From assembly GCA_002914805.1 (NCBI GenBank), contig JXTB01000110.1, forward strand, positions 132,206 through 196,205: a stretch of 64,000 nt of DNA. The letters run 5' to 3'. This stretch comes from Parasponia andersonii. Its lineage: Eukaryota; Streptophyta; Magnoliopsida; Rosales; Cannabaceae. Position numbers and translations under genes: made by a program. The notes under the pieces are model-generated. The model did no database searches. It saw only the letters and a list, made by a program, of their open reading frames with translations, and had not been told where the DNA came from. Below, in pieces: positions 1-13,331 of the stretch (positions are counted from its first letter, which is position 1; each line of letters starts with the position of its first letter).

Positions 1-844
1 TAATAAGCTAATTTATCTTAATAAAGTAAAACTAAATTAAGAAAAAAATTAAGTAAATAAATAATTATAATATTTAAAATTGTTGTAACAGGAGACTTTT
101 TCATTAGACAAGTAACCCATAGTTAACATAAAACCTTCACAATATAAATAGGTCTATACAAAATGACACGAATTGTTAGTATTTACGCCAAAACTTACAC
201 TACATAATGTGACATTCTTTTCAACCACTTCTTTAGGATCATATTATTTAAAATTATATAGCTAAAAATAATGTCATATCACTGGCGTAAATTTTAAGTT
301 TCCCAATCTTTACTCTACTTATATATAAATATAAGTAATTAGTACCACAGATATTTTTTTTTAAGTTCCCTGTATATAGATAAAGAATCCATCCAATTTT
401 GACAGATTTTTAACCTGCTGGTTACAAAAACCAAGAATATGTCAACTAGGTGAGGCTATAAAACAAAAACCGCTATGCAATAGTTCAAAGTCAAAAGAGC
501 CCAAGTGAAACGCGAATTAGAAATAACAAAATAGTATCATGTGTATATTTTGTGTGTCAAACTTATCATTTCCTAAATAGAAAACATGTGAAACAATCTC
601 AAGGTTCTCATTTCATGGATCATATTCTTGTCCGAATATCAATCTTTAAGGGGAAAAAAAAATAATAACCATAATAATTCCTCAAGTTTCATAGCTGATA
701 ATTTCTTCTGTTTTTTTTTTCGAAAGTCATAGACTCGGTTGATAATTTCTAAATATGAATACTTCTACATGTTGGGTCAAAGTAGTGAAAAATTTTAATG
801 CTTCTATTACCACCATGTTGAAGCTTTTCTCAGCTATGAATCGA
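1..844. other. AT-rich region downstream of HISN4
   Basis: No coding region or RNA gene is recognisable here. The part next to 845 should hold the HISN4 3' UTR and polyadenylation signals, because that gene reads leftward. Confidence 0.5.
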
Positions 845-3800
845 TTAGATTCTGACTTCTATACCTTCCTTCAACAAATGCTCTTTCACAGACCGAATAG
901 GTACCTGTGAGCCACATAATTTTGGAGTTATATAAAGCCTTGTATGTACTTTTGAAGACCACACAATAAAGTGGATTAGTTCTTAACTGTATAATCGTAC
1001 CTCTTTACGATGGAAAATGCCAGCAGCAAGAGCAGCGGATGCATTTGTTTTCGTGAACACCTCTGAGAAGTGTTCAGCAGCACCGGCACCACTGCTAGCA
1101 ATCACAGGAATGCTCACAGCGTCGGAGATGGACTTTATTAAAGCTATATCAAATCCATTCCCTTGACCTGAAAAGGTAAGAAGATACAACAATAAAGACC
1201 GAGAAATATAGCACATTACTTTAAGAAAACGAATGATTTGTAAATGACTGCAAATATGTTCACGAGTTATACAACATCGACAAGTGTAGACTATCAATGA
1301 TTAAATTCTTAAATAATACTTATACAGTCATTTGATAGGAGAAATATGTAATAGGGAATTTCAAGAGGAATAAGAAAGTCATCTTCACCATCGCAATCAA
1401 TGCAGTTTAGCAGTATCTCTCCAGCTCCAAGCTCCTCAACAGCCTTTGCAAGCTCATAAGCTCCAATTGGTCGGCCTTCTCGCCCACCACTGACCTTAAG
1501 AATAAAACACAGGGCTTTAAGACATGCAAAGAAACTTTTCAAAATTTGAACTATCACGTAGTCTTAACCAATTTTTTCTCTCTTACAAATTTCATGTTCT
1601 TTAGAGCCAATATTTCATGCCAAGCTATTATAATTACATGGGATCTCTTTTTTATTAAAGCTGGTGCATAACGTTGCCATTTTCATAAATTATATTATTA
1701 TTTTCTGGGTTGGAGGAGTAGTAGTATAGATATCCAAGATTCAAAAGAACATTCATACTTGGGTGAAGGAAAAGCAGAGAATACTCACTGTACACTGATA
1801 CCATGCAAATTCTTCACCATTTGGACCTGAAATCAGCATCGGAAAGAAAAGTGCTTTTAGACCAATTAGCAAAAAAGCTAAGCATTATGCGTAGTCTAAT
1901 ACTAAACTACTCTTTTCCTTCTCTATTCATCTCTAATGCCTTTTCTGTCTCTCATCAGATAACTAGCAACTAAAAAACATTTAAGTGCATCGACGGCTTA
2001 TAATTTTCACTAATCACTGGTGATGAATATTTTACCAATTTCAATTGTTCTTCTAGATGAATTGTAATTAACTAAAGCAACATATCAACAAGATAACCAA
2101 TTGCAAACTAGTTCTATAAGCCTGCAGTGGAAACACAGAGATGAGCGATGTATCAAGAAACCACAAACCAAGAATGAAGGAGAAAAAAACTAATGCAAAA
2201 GGAACCATTTACCTAAGTTTGTCACCCTTACGGTCTTGAACTCAACATCATTAGGATGTTTGACATACACTCTACGAGGGTCCACGCTTACAACCACTGC
2301 CTGCAACATTATATTTAAATCAAACGCATTCAAGGGCAGAGGAAAACTAGTTATAGAAATTAAGGTTCGCATAAAAAATTGGTAAAGACCAGGAAAAAAA
2401 TCGAGCGAGAAGACTAAGGAAGGGAAACCAAACTGGCAGGAAAAAATTTAAAACATAAAATGTGTTTAATATATTCTGTTCCATAGTCGACAAACTTCAC
2501 CTACATTGTCAATATATGCCACTCTATTCCCTATTAAAAGGAGCATTGACTCACAAATCAATTAGTAGAGAGTATATTACCTGATTTCCATAAACTTTAG
2601 ATATCTGCTCCAAACTGCTTTTCCCAGTTTTTACCTAGACGGCAGTAACATCATAAGGGACATTATATACATAGTAAAGTCCAAGTGCAGAGAGATTCAA
2701 AATTGTAAGATAAATGATGGAAACTATCTGCATACTCCAGTTCTTAAATAATCTTCTGCAGCATAAACAGCATCGCTTCCAATTGAAATCTTATCAGCCC
2801 CAGATCTAAAATACTCTGAAGCAACTTCCAAGCTAGAATAGTGCCTGCAAGAAGTAAGCTCTCATGTTGAATTCACTTTCCGAAAAAAAAAACACTTATA
2901 TACTGAGAAGCTCAGATATATAAACAAAAAGAAAATACTGCATCAAACGGTAGCATACAAGAGTATACCTTCCATTTGCATCAGTAAAATCTCTAATTCC
3001 TCCTCCAACTGTTAATGGAACAAAAACATTTTCTGATGTGTATCTCAATACCTATATAACATTGCAAGTGAAAAATTATCCAAAAAAATCAAAATAAAAG
3101 GAAAAAATATATTTAACATGTAAAATTTGATATTCAAATTGAAATTCTTGCCCCCGTTATCTAAAGTAAAAAGGTTTACATCAAAACAGTTCAAAATCAC
3201 TACCTGCAACATTGGCATGTCCCCCAAAGGGAAGTCCCGGAAACCAGTAATATTTAGAAAAGTAACCTGCAATATAGAATTTAAACTCCAATTACAGCTA
3301 GCCATGGTTCCATTTAGATAAGCAATTCAAAATTAAGGAACTGTACCTCATCAGCACCATCTTTGTAGTACTGTCCAGCAAGCTCAACCGGTTTGCCCAG
3401 GTTTCTCACCTACCAAAGTCAATAGTCTGAGAACAGAATGCAGTAAATTGCATCCCAAGATGAGGATAAAACCATTCAAGACTTAAGACTTAATTAACTT
3501 GGAAGAATCATGACACCAGCTGAACTTAATGCAGTCAGTTCTATCAAAATGGGTCAAAAGATTCAAATAGACATGTGACAAGGACTAGGAAGGAGGAAAA
3601 GAACATTCGAAATGATCATATTAATGTCTTTGTGGCACAAGGATAATGATTTCAAAGAATGTTTTACTATTCAACTTCGCACAATGGCACCAGCAAATCA
3701 AAATTTAAAAGCCAAACAAAGCAGATAGAGACAGTTGAGAAATAATATGGTACCTCATTCTCTTTCGTATGCTCTCTTACATCGTATTGGTCTCCTTTGG

Positions 3801-6407
3801 TTACAACAAGATCACCTTTGTCATTTGTCCTTACATCTAGACAAGCAATTACCTAGCAAAAAGTGATATAATTTAGTGAATAACTCTGCAATCAGTATCT
3901 CAGCAACTTAATGCATGAAAAAATTTACCGCGTCACAAGACTAATGCCAAAAAACTTTACAAATTGAATAGAACTCTAAAGGAAGAAAAGTCTTGGTTGG
4001 GTTTTATAAATATTACCCTTTTTGCAAGTTTCAAAGCCTTCCCTTCAGTAGGCTTCTGTCTTCGCATTAACATCCTGGATTGTTAGATGGTTGCACAGAG
4101 AAGTCAAGATATGGAAAGCACACATTTCAGAGGAACGAAGGCTACCTTTGTCCCAGTTGACTTTGGTTGCAAAAATCTTCTTAATACAGAAAGACCAACA
4201 TCTGAAAAATTAATTTGAATGTAGTTGGTATCAATAGTTGATTTGAAAAAACAAAAACAAAGAAAGGCACGAAGAAGAATTGGAGCATTATGCTCATTTT
4301 AATCCACAAAATGGGAGAGAGAGTATTTGTCCAGCACTTAAGAAAGGAATCTAATTTCTTGATCAATTTCAAGCCCCACCTGGGGATGGAGGAGAAGAAA
4401 TTCTGATTTGGGTGTTTAAAGGATTTAACCTTTGAAGTTTACCTTTTTCACACAATTGGCTGCAAGTCAGTGGTTTACCAATTAAAATGTCACAACCATT
4501 TGGAAAGAGAGAAAATTTCATATCCGTTGTTAATCCAGAACTTTACTAAATCTTTACAGCTTGGACTACTATTTTAAATGATATACTACAAAAGTGAGAG
4601 AGCAAAAAATATCTTGCCTCCACTCTTTTCTGGATGGAATTGAACTGCATGCACATTTCCCTTTCTGACAGATGCTATGAAATTGTCACCATAGTTGCAG
4701 GTAGATGAAACCCAATCTTTGTTTTCATCTGACTAAACAACACATAAAGTCAGCCTGGAAATCTGGGTATATTTGACAGAAACAAGAACAATTGAAAATA
4801 AAAATCAAGAAAACAAAAATCATGGAAAGAAACACACTGGAATGGCTCTGTAAGAGTGAACAAAATAGACATGCTGAGCTCCAACATCATCCAGAATTTC
4901 TGAGTCTTTCCTAATTTGCAAAGAATTCCAGCCAATATGGGGAACTCTGAAACCATTTGATGAATCGAAACGCTGAACCACACCCGGTATCAAGCCAAGG
5001 CCATTTACTGTGAGACATTTAAAACTAGTAATTAACTACAAGAATATACGTGTGATGTTTTTTGTATACAATAAGCAAAAAATATTGTTTTTAATTTAGT
5101 TAGGACTACTACCCAATACAGTCTCTTTGTTTAAGTAACCTATGAACTAATTCTTCTTTTTAAACTATCTTCCTACGTCCTACTTTTCTTTCTACAGATT
5201 CTCAAAGACTCGCAGAATTTTTACTAGCATAGCTACTAATAATTAACAGCAGCAGCATCAATATAATAGCTCCATAATGGGCTTTCAAGCTCAATAAACT
5301 TGGTAAGCATGTAAATAAGACATTGAAAATAACTGCATACATTTATCCCATGAGAGAATAAATGAAAAGTTATAAATATAAAGTTCCATAACAGCTGAAA
5401 CACTAAACACTAACCTGGTCCATTCTCCTCACTGGATTCAAAGAGTAGCTGAAGTCCAAGGCAAATGCCAAGGAACGGCCGATCACACTCAATATAAGTA
5501 CAAAGTGCTTCAGCCATCCTGCAAAAGTCTAAAGAGCTAAAACTTCCTACTCTTGTTCATCTCAACAAGAACTTATGCAAATAGAATCATTGTACATAAC
5601 AGAAAAACAGTTACCCTTTCTCGTTCAGCACATCCATAGCAGCAGCAAAAGCTCCCACCCCGGGAAATATTAGGCGATTCGCGTTGAGTATGTCTTCTGG
5701 AGTTTGTACCTACATTATAAACATAAAATGTCTTACTGTTTAACTTATTCATTTTGGCTACATTGGTATGTTGACCAATCATTTTGACTACCACCACTAA
5801 CGTACAAATGCATAGCACGGAAACAAACAATACAGAACAAAATTTTATATTCTAAATGGTTCAAATTAATAAGATAAAAAGATTATAGCTGAATTTGTAT
5901 ATCTATTTACAATTATACACACATACATACATATATACACAATAAATGGAGATGGAGCATAGCAACCTTAGGAACTTGCAATCAAAATCAAAGGAAAATG
6001 TAAAGAAGTTCAAACATAAGATATCCGTTAGAACACACCAAAAAGAGAGAGAAATATTACGTCTTTGATGTCAAAGCCGAGGTAGCGAATAGCATTCCTG
6101 ACACTTCGGACATTGCCAGCACCATAGTCAAGAAGAGTCACAACTATAAATAAATAAACAAATAAATACCCATTAATCAGAACAAAAAATTGAACAAAGT
6201 AGTACAATACAAGGACTAAACACGAGGAGGGTGAGACTAAGTACCGGAATCTCCATTAGAGGAGGCACGGACCGAGAAGTTTCTAGAAGGCTTGAAATTG
6301 AAGTGAGTTTTTCTGAGATTAGAGCGAAGAAAGAGGCGAGAGTAAGTTGATGAAGATCGAAGTGCAAGCAACTGCGACGATGATGAAGAAAATGGCGGCG
6401 CCTCCAT
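845..6407 (-). CDS. HISN4: Imidazole glycerol phosphate synthase hisHF, chloroplastic (19 exons)
   Basis: Bifunctional enzyme of histidine synthesis: the glutaminase half releases ammonia and the cyclase half uses it to turn PRFAR into imidazole glycerol phosphate and AICAR. Exons: 6407-6245, 6143-6061, 5709-5615, 5518-5415, 5007-4838, 4732-4618, 4201-4146, 4055-4017, 3852-3754, 3409-3347, 3266-3204, 3051-2969, 2844-2736, 2634-2581, 2300-2213, 1826-1789, 1494-1389, 1167-1001, 904-845. They sum to 1755 nt (584 aa), close to my recollection of about 590 aa for the Arabidopsis enzyme. The first 54 residues are Ser/Arg-rich like a transit peptide. The class I amidotransferase part shows GICLGLQ (nucleophile Cys) and QFHPEKSG; the HisF barrel shows VIACLDV and NCIDCDG (the two catalytic Asp). 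An in-frame ATG at 6434 exists, but 6407 (MEAPPF) fits the family better. All introns are GT-AG except 4202-4617, which is GC-AG. The gene looks intact. Confidence 0.95.
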
Positions 6408-6434
6408 TGCAGGGTCCTCACACCTCGGCACCAA

Positions 6435-7764
6435 AGCTAGTTGCTTTGCGCTTCGCTTACTTGCCTTTTCTTTTGTTTATTGTGTCTGTTGGGTTTAATG
6501 GCACAAATGGCCCTGAACTATCAACGCGTGGTAATTTGTTTCCTCAAATTTTAAATGTAGCAATAAAGCAACAGAATTTTCCCATTTATAACAATTTGAT
6601 TTCAAAATTGTCCGAATTAAGAACACGTTGTAAATTTTTTTTTTTTTTAATCAAAAACACAGATAAAGAATGCACTGTGTATAAAAGTATGTTTGAAAAA
6701 TAATTTAATGATTATAAATGTAAAAATGAATGATTATAAATTTTTTTTTCTAAATTTAATGATTATAAATTTTTTTTCTAAATTTATAATTCTGAAAATT
6801 TAAAAAAATATAAATAATATATCTTCATCTTTTAAATTTTTTTAATTCAGTTTATTTCTTTTTAAATATATTTTCATACATTACAGTGCTCTTTATGAGC
6901 ATTTTTGGCCATGAATCTAATTTGTTTTCAAATTGAACGATTTAGGGGTCAAATTATTTTAAATCAAAAAATTTATGTAATTAAAATTATAAGAACCAAA
7001 TTGTCATAAATTGGATAATTTAGGATATGATTAACAAAGAGTGAAAAAGAGAATATGATTAACATTCTTCTTTTTGCATGTTTATTTGACTTATTTCATT
7101 TCGTCTTTCAATTTCTTTTTTAATTTTTCTTTTTACGGTTTTGTTTTGAACTTATCGCCATTTCTAATCCATGTCTTTTTTTTTTCTTTTGGTTAATCCT
7201 TATGTCTTTTTGATTCTGTTTCACTTCGTTATATTTATGTTGTTTTCTAGTTTTTGTTTCGTTATATCAGATTTGTATCGTGTTGCTGTTGTTTTGTTTT
7301 ATTGTATTTTCGTTTGAATTTTTTGTCGAGTTGATTATCTCTCATTTATTAGATCCCATTGGATAAATTACAAAAGAATATTTAGAGATTTTGATTTTCT
7401 GTAATTTAAATTATAGAGTTTGAATTTTGCAAAATAATATAAAAAATTTTTAAAAATTAATATTTTAAATTGATTTTTTTGAATAATTTAAACTGGTAAA
7501 AAATAATAATAGAATAATAAGGACTAATCTAATTTTAATAGAAGATATTATATTTTTTTTAAAACTAAAATTGGTCAAAAATTAATCTATAATATTAATT
7601 TTCAGAAATTCTTAATCACATAGTATTATTTTATAAAATCCAAATTTTAGGATTTAAATTGTAAAACACTCAAATTTTAAGTTTTTTTGAGTCAAAAACT
7701 ATAAAAGTGGCAAAAAATACTCACTGAAACCTTTAAAAAAAACAGGGAAAAAAAAAATGAATAC
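6435..7764. other. AT-rich intergenic region upstream of HISN4
   Basis: Contains the presumed HISN4 promoter and long A/T runs. The sequence from about 6690 to 6790 repeats a short AATGATTATAAATTTTTTT-like unit three times. No gene is seen. Confidence 0.4.
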
Positions 7765-8335
7765 TCTCCGAAAGATCAGGCTATGTAGAACATTAGAAAT
7801 TGAAACTTGCAAGCTTTCCAAGTTCATATCTGAAGGGTTTTGTCCACTTTTACTCCCAATGTTAAATGGCCTTTTGAGTTATATAAAGATTACTAAATTA
7901 ACGCCAACTCAATTATTGTTCTATGATTCTCGGGACTATATCTGAGTGCGTAGAATAAAAAGGGTTCGAATCATAATTAAATCATTTATATATAAATTTC
8001 ATAATAATTTTTTAAAAAAAAATTTCTTAAACTGGACTATAAGATATGAAAAGCTCTTGAACCGTAGAATCAAGCTCATAATTCTTCAACATAAACTTGC
8101 TACAGCCAAAACAAAATTCTTCAAAATCTTTTTTTGTAATTCATGTTCGTTTTCGACCAAAATCGTGGAAAACTATCGGAGGGTATTTTTTTTGGAGATG
8201 ATTCAATTACTTTAATTTCATGCTTTTAATAGGGACAATGGCATTGATTTTGACACTTATGTTCAAAACACCTCTACTGAAATTGGTGATTTTGGGTTTG
8301 GATCAGTTGAAGAAGGGGAGAGGGCTATTGGAATT
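7765..8335 (+). pseudogene. Broken 5' part of a BAP31-like gene
   Basis: This stretch is a diverged copy of 26005-26437, covering the upstream leader and first coding part of the BAP31-like gene there. The matching start codon is at 8198-8200 (MIQLL), followed at once by a stop. Similarity resumes in another frame (MALILTLMF and GLDQLK motifs) and ends near 8335, halfway through the first exon. The leader here is longer than in the other copy by about 130 bases. No intact reading frame remains, so it is a truncated, frameshifted duplicate. The two copies lie on either side of the transposon cluster. Confidence 0.7.
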
Positions 8336-8619
8336 AATAATTACTTTGCCATATATCCTTTTTCTTTTTTTAACAAGTCAGCCTCTTATCGAGGTTCTAA
8401 TTCCTTTAACTTTATGGATTTTAAAATATCTCTATTGTCCTACAAAATTATTCCCACCTTACATATAACTGCACTAGTATGCCGTGTGTTTCATCCTCAA
8501 AGATCTAATATTTGGATTTTTTTTTTATTCCCAGAGATATTTGTTCCTGCCTAATTTAGAGTTNGTAATCTAACGGCTAAAAAAAAAAAATACTTATAGG
8601 TAAAGAAAAAAAATACATA

Positions 8620-8661
8620 TTGGATTGACAACTATATATATATATATATATATATATATGC
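8620..8661. repeat. (TA)n microsatellite near the Sirevirus insertion
   Basis: An uninterrupted TA run lies at about 8632-8659. Similar runs are at 28020-28046, 53887-53909, 54482-54508, 56440-56458, 58617-58641, 59826-59872, 60425-60443, 63529-63571 and 63709-63741. Confidence 0.8.
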
Positions 8662-8753
8662 GTGCGCACTGTTATTACGATCATCGAAAATAATAATAGA
8701 TATTATATTATACTCTCAATCAGACTTGCACTAGAGCTGGTTTGATTGTTATT

Positions 8754-9875
8754 TGAAAGAGCGAATAATTTGTTGGCAACCTTTATGTTGCAACATGACT
8801 GGGTTCACGGTCATGTTATAATATATGACTAAATATTTGACCTAAATAAGTTTTTCAGTATTTTTTATATTTTCCTTTTATATGCTTTAGGTCACGATTT
8901 GTATAATTGTTAAACATAAAAATCTGATCATATTAATGCATAGACGGATTCAATTGAGAAGGAATGAGTAAGTGACTCTTTCCTAAATTGGTTTTGAGTA
9001 TATGTCTATATTTCATTAAGGAAATTCCTTTAATTGAATATTTTATGTGTAACATCTTTTATGAAAGTTTCCTTAACTCATTTGTACTAATTCTCACTGA
9101 TTAAAGCTACTCTAATTCGTGTTATTAGTTGTCAAATTAGTTTAAGTAACTTATATTTTTATACTAGGAAAGTAATCTGAAAGTTTCCTTTTTATGTTAC
9201 AACACGACTGGGTTGACAGACCATGTTGCAATACGTGGACAGAATCAGCAACTACTTTCCAGATCCATTTTCTAAGTTTAGTAATAAACTTGGTTGATTT
9301 TGCAAGTCTTCTAATTAATATTAAATCTCTTAATTGTTATTTTGCAGATTTTACACGTGAAGGCTTACTCTCTTTTCTAGTTAAAAGTCACTCAAGAGTA
9401 GTTTTATATAGAGAGACCACTTATTGTATTTTTCGATTTTAAAAGAAAAGTTTTTCTTTTAGTCATATTTTAGACTTAGGAGGTGTCCTAGTCGTTTAAG
9501 TGATAGTGCTTCAGGAGAGGTGCTAATTATCTTTGAGAGAATATCGACTTCAAGTACTTGAAGGGATTTCAGAAGAACGAAGTCAACCTAAGACGAGTAG
9601 TGCTCGCTAGACACGTTAGTGAAGGAATACATCTATATTGCGACAATCAAAAGAGGGAGTCTTTTTATTATATAAGTCAAATTAGTGTTTGTATTCATTC
9701 AAACTTTGCTAATAGTATTTATTATCTGGGCGTGGCCCCTTGAACATAGGTCATCGGGAGATAACTGAACCAAGTAAAAATATCTTGTATTATTTTTACA
9801 ATTTCCACATTATCACCTCATATAATTAATTGGAAATTAATTTTATTCAGTAATATTTGATAAACGAACCTAACA
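8754..9875 (+). repeat. Sirevirus 5' LTR
   Basis: 1122 bp, starting TGAAAGAGCG and ending CCTAACA. It differs from the 3' LTR by many substitutions and a small indel near 9105-9120, which points to an old insertion. It holds several copies of a TGTTRCAACA-like motif. Confidence 0.92.
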
Positions 9876-9892
9876 ATTGGTATCAGAGTGGG
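9876..9892 (+). other. Primer binding site (tRNA-iMet type)
   Basis: TTGGTATCAGAG follows the 5' LTR directly. It is the usual minus-strand primer site of plant Copia elements, with one late mismatch to the common form. Confidence 0.85.
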
Positions 9893-9945
9893 ATACTAAC
9901 TTTTTTGGTGAGATCTTGCAGTATATTTGACCTAATTTTTCAAGT

Positions 9946-11175
9946 ATGTCGTTTCTTGCTAAAGATTGGTCTATATCACGCCCTCCACTCCTTGATGGCA
10001 CGAACTATTCCTATTAGAAGGCATGCATGAAAGCTTTCATTAAGGCTCTTGATGAAAAAGCTTGGAGATCCGTTCTTAGTGGTTAGAGTCCTCCAACTAT
10101 TAAGGATGATGAAGGGAAGGATATTATTAAACCTGAGTTGACATGGTTATTTGATGATGACAAACTTGCTAATTACAATTCTAAGGCTTTGCATGCTATA
10201 TTAAATGGAGTAGATGCTACTAGGATTAAGATGATCACAAATTATGAATCTACAAAAGAGACATGGGATATTTTGCAAACACACTTTGAGAGTTCTGATG
10301 ATATGAAAAGAACCAAATTAATCATATTAACCTCTAAATTTGAAGAATTACGAATAAGAGAAGATGAAACATTATCTGAATATTTCACTAAGCTTTATGA
10401 TATCTCTAACGAAGCTTTTGCCCTTGGAAAACATTTTTCAGATAAAAAATAGTTAGAAAAATTTTTCGATCATTGTTTGACAAGTTTTAGCCAAAACTCA
10501 CGGCAATGGATGAGAGTAAAAACCTTGACACCATGAAAGTTAAGGAGCTGATGGGGTCTTTTCAGATCTATGAGATGAATATTAAGCAAAGAAAAAGGAG
10601 AAATCCATTGTTTTAAAGGCTACGTCTGAACCAACCGATAAAGAAGGTGAAGAAGAGAGTGACGAGCTTGCCCTCTTATTAAAGAACTTCAGCAAGTTCT
10701 TGAAAAAGATGAGCAAAAAGTCAAAATCTGATAATTCCAGCAAAGATAAGCCCTCTCCTAAACCTGATTTTAATAAGAAGAAAGGGATTCAATGCAGAGA
10801 ATGTGAGGGATATAGCCATGTGCAAGCTGAGCGTGCCAATACCTTGAAGAAAAAGACAAAGGCTATGACTACTACATGGAGTGATAAAGAATCTAAAGGT
10901 AGTTAAGATGAAGATAACAACCATGTAAGTAATCACGTAGCCTTTGATTTTTCTTTAGTTTCAGATGATGTTTGTTCTTTGCAGAAATCTGCAAGTCGTG
11001 TTGCAATACAGGCTATGCAAAGTAGTTCTGTTGTAATATCCAGAATAAAAAAAAAATCACAATACTGATTTTGATTCTGACAGTGATGAATCTGAACTGA
11101 ATGTAAAATCAATTCAAGCATCATATGAGAATATATATTCTCAATGGATTTGAGTGGTTGATCAGAACATATCAC
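9946..11175 (+). pseudogene. gag: Sirevirus gag (broken)
   Basis: Capsid/nucleocapsid region. The frame opens at 9946 (MSFLAKDW) but has TAG stops at 10015-10017 and 10084-10086. It continues in the same frame to a stop at 10450-10452 through a UBN2-type gag domain (motifs TKETWDIL, KFEELRI, LSEYFTKL). Downstream pieces are frameshifted. One near 10780-10850 carries a damaged zinc knuckle whose last Cys is lost. The usual gag product would be one continuous frame. Coding capacity is gone. Confidence 0.85.
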
Positions 11176-11248
11176 TTGAAGTAAGAATTTCTGCCCTTAT
11201 TCAGTACAAGGATAATTCAGAAAAAAAAAAGTGCAGAAATAAGAGGCT

Positions 11249-13287
11249 TTGCTTGCTGAAAAAGAAACAAAATTAAAAGAAATCTCAGCTGAACTTGAAA
11301 GGACTCAAAAGTCCTTAAAAATGTTGAATTCAGGGACTTCTAATTTGGATCATATTCTGACAATTGGAAAATCTAGTTCTAATCATAAAGGACTCAGATT
11401 TAAAAGTGAGCACTCTAACTCCAAAACTATTTTTGTTAAGAGTTCAGTTTCTAACTCTGGTGCAGGAACAAGTATCGATGTTGCACCACATAATAAAATT
11501 GCTTCACCATCACAAGTTACAGGTAATCGTGTTGATGTAGCAACACACATTGTAATACACCATAAATCAGCAGCATCTGGTTTGATAGATAAGTATGGTA
11601 AGTTTATTCCAACTTGTCACTTTTGTAGTATTAAAGGTCATATCAGACCTCAGTGTTTTACATTGATGAATTTTTTAGAAAATAAATATTTTTCACATAT
11701 GATTCCTTTCCAAAGAAAAACACCTAGGAAAAAGATAGAACTTTCAAATAAAATAAGAAAAGTTTGGATAAAAAAATCTGAACTCAATTATTTTGGAGTT
11801 TTACGTGTTTTAAAACATGTGCTACTAATGCTTGGTACTTTGATAGTGGGTGTTCTAGACACATGACAAGTGACAAATCCATATTGGAAAATTACAAGGA
11901 AAATGCTTCTGGCCTTGTCACTTTTGGTGATAGTGTGAAAGGAAGAGTTCTTGGAAGAGGAACTCTCAATGTTGAAGGATTCCCTAGATTGAAGAATGTT
12001 TTGCATGTTGAAGGACTTAAGGCTAACTTAATTAGCATAAGTCAGATTTGTGATCAGAATCTTTATGTTAATTTTACCTGTGATAAATATATTGTCATGG
12101 ATAAAAGTGAGAACTCTATTTTAGAAGGATTGAGATCCACTGACAATTGTTATACTTTGACTAATCCACAAAACTATAATAGTGTATCCATGAATGAGAT
12201 TGATTTGTGGCATGAAAAACTGGGTCATTTGAAATTTAAAATGTTGAAAAGAATTGTTTCTACAGGTGCTGTTCGAGGATTATCAGGTCTTGATAAAAAA
12301 TCACCATGTATATGTGATCCTTATCAAATTGGGAAACAATTGAAGACTACACACAAAGTTGTACAACATGTTACAATATCAAAGGTGCTGGAGCTACTTC
12401 ATATGGATCTGATGGGTCCTATTCAAGTAGAAAACATTGGAGGAAAGCATTATGTCTTTGTGTGTGTGGATGATTTTTTCAGGTACTCTTGGATATATTT
12501 TTTAAGAGAGAAATCTAACACGTTTGATACTTTCAAAATATTGTGTGTGAAACTTAAGACTAAGAAAAATTGTAAGATAGTGAGAGTTCGGAGCGATCAC
12601 GGTAAAGAATTTGAAAACACTATCTATACTGATTTTTGTGATGAACATGGTATTTCACATGAATTTTCTGTACCTAAAATACCTCAACAAAACAGTGTAG
12701 TAGAGAGAAAAAATAGGACTTTGCAGGAAATAGCTCGTGTCATGCTCAATAGTAAGAAGCTATCCAAGAGATTGTGGGCTGAAGCAATAAGCACGGCGTG
12801 TTATACCATTAACCGTGTCTATTTGCGCCCAGGTACAGCAAAAACACCCTATGAGATTTGGCGTGGTAAGAATCCTAACCTAAGCTATTTTCATATTTTT
12901 GGGAGTACATGTTATATCCTAAATGATCGGGAACACTTGGATAAGTTTGATGCTAATAGTGATGTAGGTGTTTTTCTGGGTTATTCAAATAATAGTAGAG
13001 CTTATCGTGTTTATAACATGAGAACTCAATCTATTATAGAATCTGCGAATGTTGTTGTTGATGATCTTAAAGATTTCGCAGATTTTTCACAAGAAGATGA
13101 AATTCATAGCTTTATTGATGAAGCTGTTGTTAATCTTATTTCTGATTCACATGTTACAACTCAGCCTGACGTTGTTACAGGACCAGATAATCTTGTTACA
13201 ACATCAGGATCAGATATTGTAACATCCTCCAGACAGAAAGACACATTATCTATTGAACTTTCAGTGGATATTCATGATCTAATCTGA
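11249..13287 (+). pseudogene. pol: Sirevirus late gag, protease and integrase (frameshifted)
   Basis: 11249-11866 starts with a coiled-coil-like Lys/Glu-rich stretch and later shows an intact CX2CX4HX4C knuckle (CHFCSIKGHIRPQC). In another frame the aspartic protease motif DSGC lies at about 11843, then 11863-13287 runs open. The latter holds the GAG-pre-integrase segment (LWHEKLGHL) and an integrase core whose catalytic residues are visible in LLHMDLMGP, RSDHG and VVERKNR (D, D, E). The integrase C-terminal GYSNNSRAYRVYN region follows. The frame changes near 11800 and again near 13275 before the reverse transcriptase. Confidence 0.88.
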
Positions 13288-13331
13288 AGAAAAATCATCC
13301 TTCTAATCTTATTATAGGTAATCCTGATGAT

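Noticed and set aside
6347..6703. 118-aa plus-strand ORF near the HISN4 start
   Set aside because: Antisense to HISN4 exon 1 and its 5' UTR; no recognisable domain.
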